From contig CAYGDE010000019.1 of assembly GCA_964348615.1 (NCBI GenBank), positions 1 through 12,611 on the forward strand: a DNA stretch of 12,611 nt, written 5' to 3'. Within the stretch, counting starts at the first letter, position 1. Each line of letters begins with the position of its first letter. Shown in pieces: positions 11,905 to 12,611 of the stretch. Both the position numbers and the translations under genes were made by a program. The notes under the pieces were generated by a model. That model did no database searches. It was not told the DNA's origin and saw only the letters and a program-made list of their open reading frames with translations. The stretch is from DATIHT01 sp964348615 (GTDB taxonomy: Bacteria > Patescibacteriota > Microgenomatia > Curtissbacterales > GWA2-41-24).

Positions 11905-12611
11905 ATTCCTGCTGATTTTTTAATTGACGAGATTTCTTCTTTTGTAAGCTTTCTAAATTTCCCGGATTCAAGACTTCCCAATTTTATTGGGCCAATTGCG
12001 ATGCGTTTTAAGGAAATTATGTGCAAGTGGAGTTTTTCGGCCATGCGGCGAATTTGGCGTTTGCGACCTTCGAAAAGTGTGATTTCCAAAAGGGTTTTGT
12101 TTGTGTCTTGGGTTATTATTTTTACTTTTGCTTCTTTAGTTTTGCCTTCTTCCAGTTCTATCCCTTTTTCAATTTGGCTGATTTTGCCTTGGGGAATTTT
12201 GCCTCTATAAATTACCTGGTAAACCTTTGGCACATGATAACGGGGGTGAGTTAGATGGTTTGCAAGATCTCCGTCGTTGGTTAGAAGTATTAAGCCTTTG
12301 GATTGTTTGTCTAGGCGGCCAACTGGATAAATGCGAGCGCTAGTTTTAACCATTTCTAAAACTGTTTTTTTTGCGTGTTGGTCTGAAACTGTAGAGGTTA
12401 CACCTATTGGTTTATTTAAAATTACATATTCTAGTGTTTCTTGGAATTGGATTTGTCGGCCATTGACATAAATTACGTCTTTTGACGGATCTACTTGCTG
12501 GCCAAGTACTGCCCTTTTGTTGTTAACGCTCACTTTCCCTTTTTCGATAAGCTCGTCAACTTTCCGGCGGGATGCAATGCCGGCGTGGGCTAGAAATTTA
12601 TTTAGACGCAT
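11901..12611 (-). CDS. rluB: RsuA/RluB-family rRNA pseudouridine synthase
   Basis: Enzyme that isomerises a uridine in rRNA to pseudouridine. The 236-residue product has an N-terminal S4 RNA-binding domain (1 to about 48, MRLNKFLAHAGIASRRK) and the catalytic domain. The catalytic Asp101 lies in GRLDKQSKGLILLTNDG, Tyr131 follows in KVYQVIYRG, and EGRKRQIRRM is at 181-190. The ATG is the last codon of the window (on the plus strand the final three bases) and begins a standard N-terminus, so the gene seems complete although its upstream region is not visible. The family covers 16S (RsuA) and 23S (RluB, RluE, RluF) enzymes; length and the S4 domain favour an RluB-like target, but the exact site is not certain. 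Its TAA stop overlaps the TAG stop of the convergent adenosyltransferase gene, with no room for a separate terminator. Confidence 0.9.
   Translation of the reverse strand: MRLNKFLAHAGIASRRKVDELIEKGKVSVNNKRAVLGQQVDPSKDVIYVNGRQIQFQETLEYVILNKPIGVTSTVSDQHAKKTVLEMVKTSARIYPVGRLDKQSKGLILLTNDGDLANHLTHPRYHVPKVYQVIYRGKIPQGKISQIEKGIELEEGKTKEAKVKIITQDTNKTLLEITLFEGRKRQIRRMAEKLHLHIISLKRIAIGPIKLGSLESGKFRKLTKEEISSIKKSAGI

Noticed and set aside
1..12611. CRISPR array, tRNA, rRNA, insertion sequence or attachment sites
   Set aside because: No spaced repeats, cloverleaf-like sequences, transposase or integrase genes were seen; the gaps between genes are all under 100 bases.

Overview
The window carries only protein-coding genes and their control sites; I see no rRNA, tRNA, CRISPR array or insertion sequence. 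The DNA is moderately AT-rich and packed, and it uses the standard bacterial code (TGA is a normal stop, at the end of lgt). A DUF5667-like protein, a DUF5676 membrane protein, a cobalamin adenosyltransferase with no cobalamin synthesis genes beside it, and short or overlapping gene junctions suggest a Patescibacteria/CPR bacterium, perhaps of the Microgenomates type. That placement is inference; no marker gene here proves it.

Layout. Positions 1-618 (+) hold the 3' end of a DUF5667-like secreted or anchored protein. It converges on a minus-strand block that runs from about 10.2 kb back to 649. In transcription order this block holds a CsoR/RcnR-family metal sensor, an HXXEE-like membrane protein, a Met-rich DUF305 protein, a DUF5676 membrane protein, an SRPBCC protein, a P1B-type heavy-metal ATPase, lgt (prolipoprotein diacylglyceryl transferase), lon (ATP-dependent protease) and hppA (membrane proton-pumping pyrophosphatase). 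On the plus strand, divergent from the sensor, lie a GT-C-like membrane glycosyltransferase and a PduO-type cobalamin adenosyltransferase, overlapping by 17 bp. Last comes an rsuA/rluB-type pseudouridine synthase on the minus strand; its stop overlaps the adenosyltransferase stop.

How the parts work together. The six genes from 10170 back to 6036 look like one metal-stress operon, most likely for copper. The first gene is a repressor with a CsoR-like operator in its own promoter. The operon then supplies small metal-binding or membrane proteins and ends in an efflux ATPase. lgt follows after 4 bases and may be cotranscribed. lon has its own promoter with a nearly perfect CIRCE element (HrcA operator) laid over it, so it is probably part of the heat-shock response. 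hppA would convert pyrophosphate into proton-motive force.

Most notable points: (1) the CIRCE element on lon; (2) the little-studied gene set of the metal operon, with an ATPase carrying CPD instead of CPC in its transport-site helix and a sensor with Cys-His-His ligands; (3) a split in translation signals. Genes at the head of transcription units have -10-like boxes 7-10 bases before the start codon and no Shine-Dalgarno, as for leaderless mRNAs, whereas four genes inside the metal operon have strong Shine-Dalgarno sequences.
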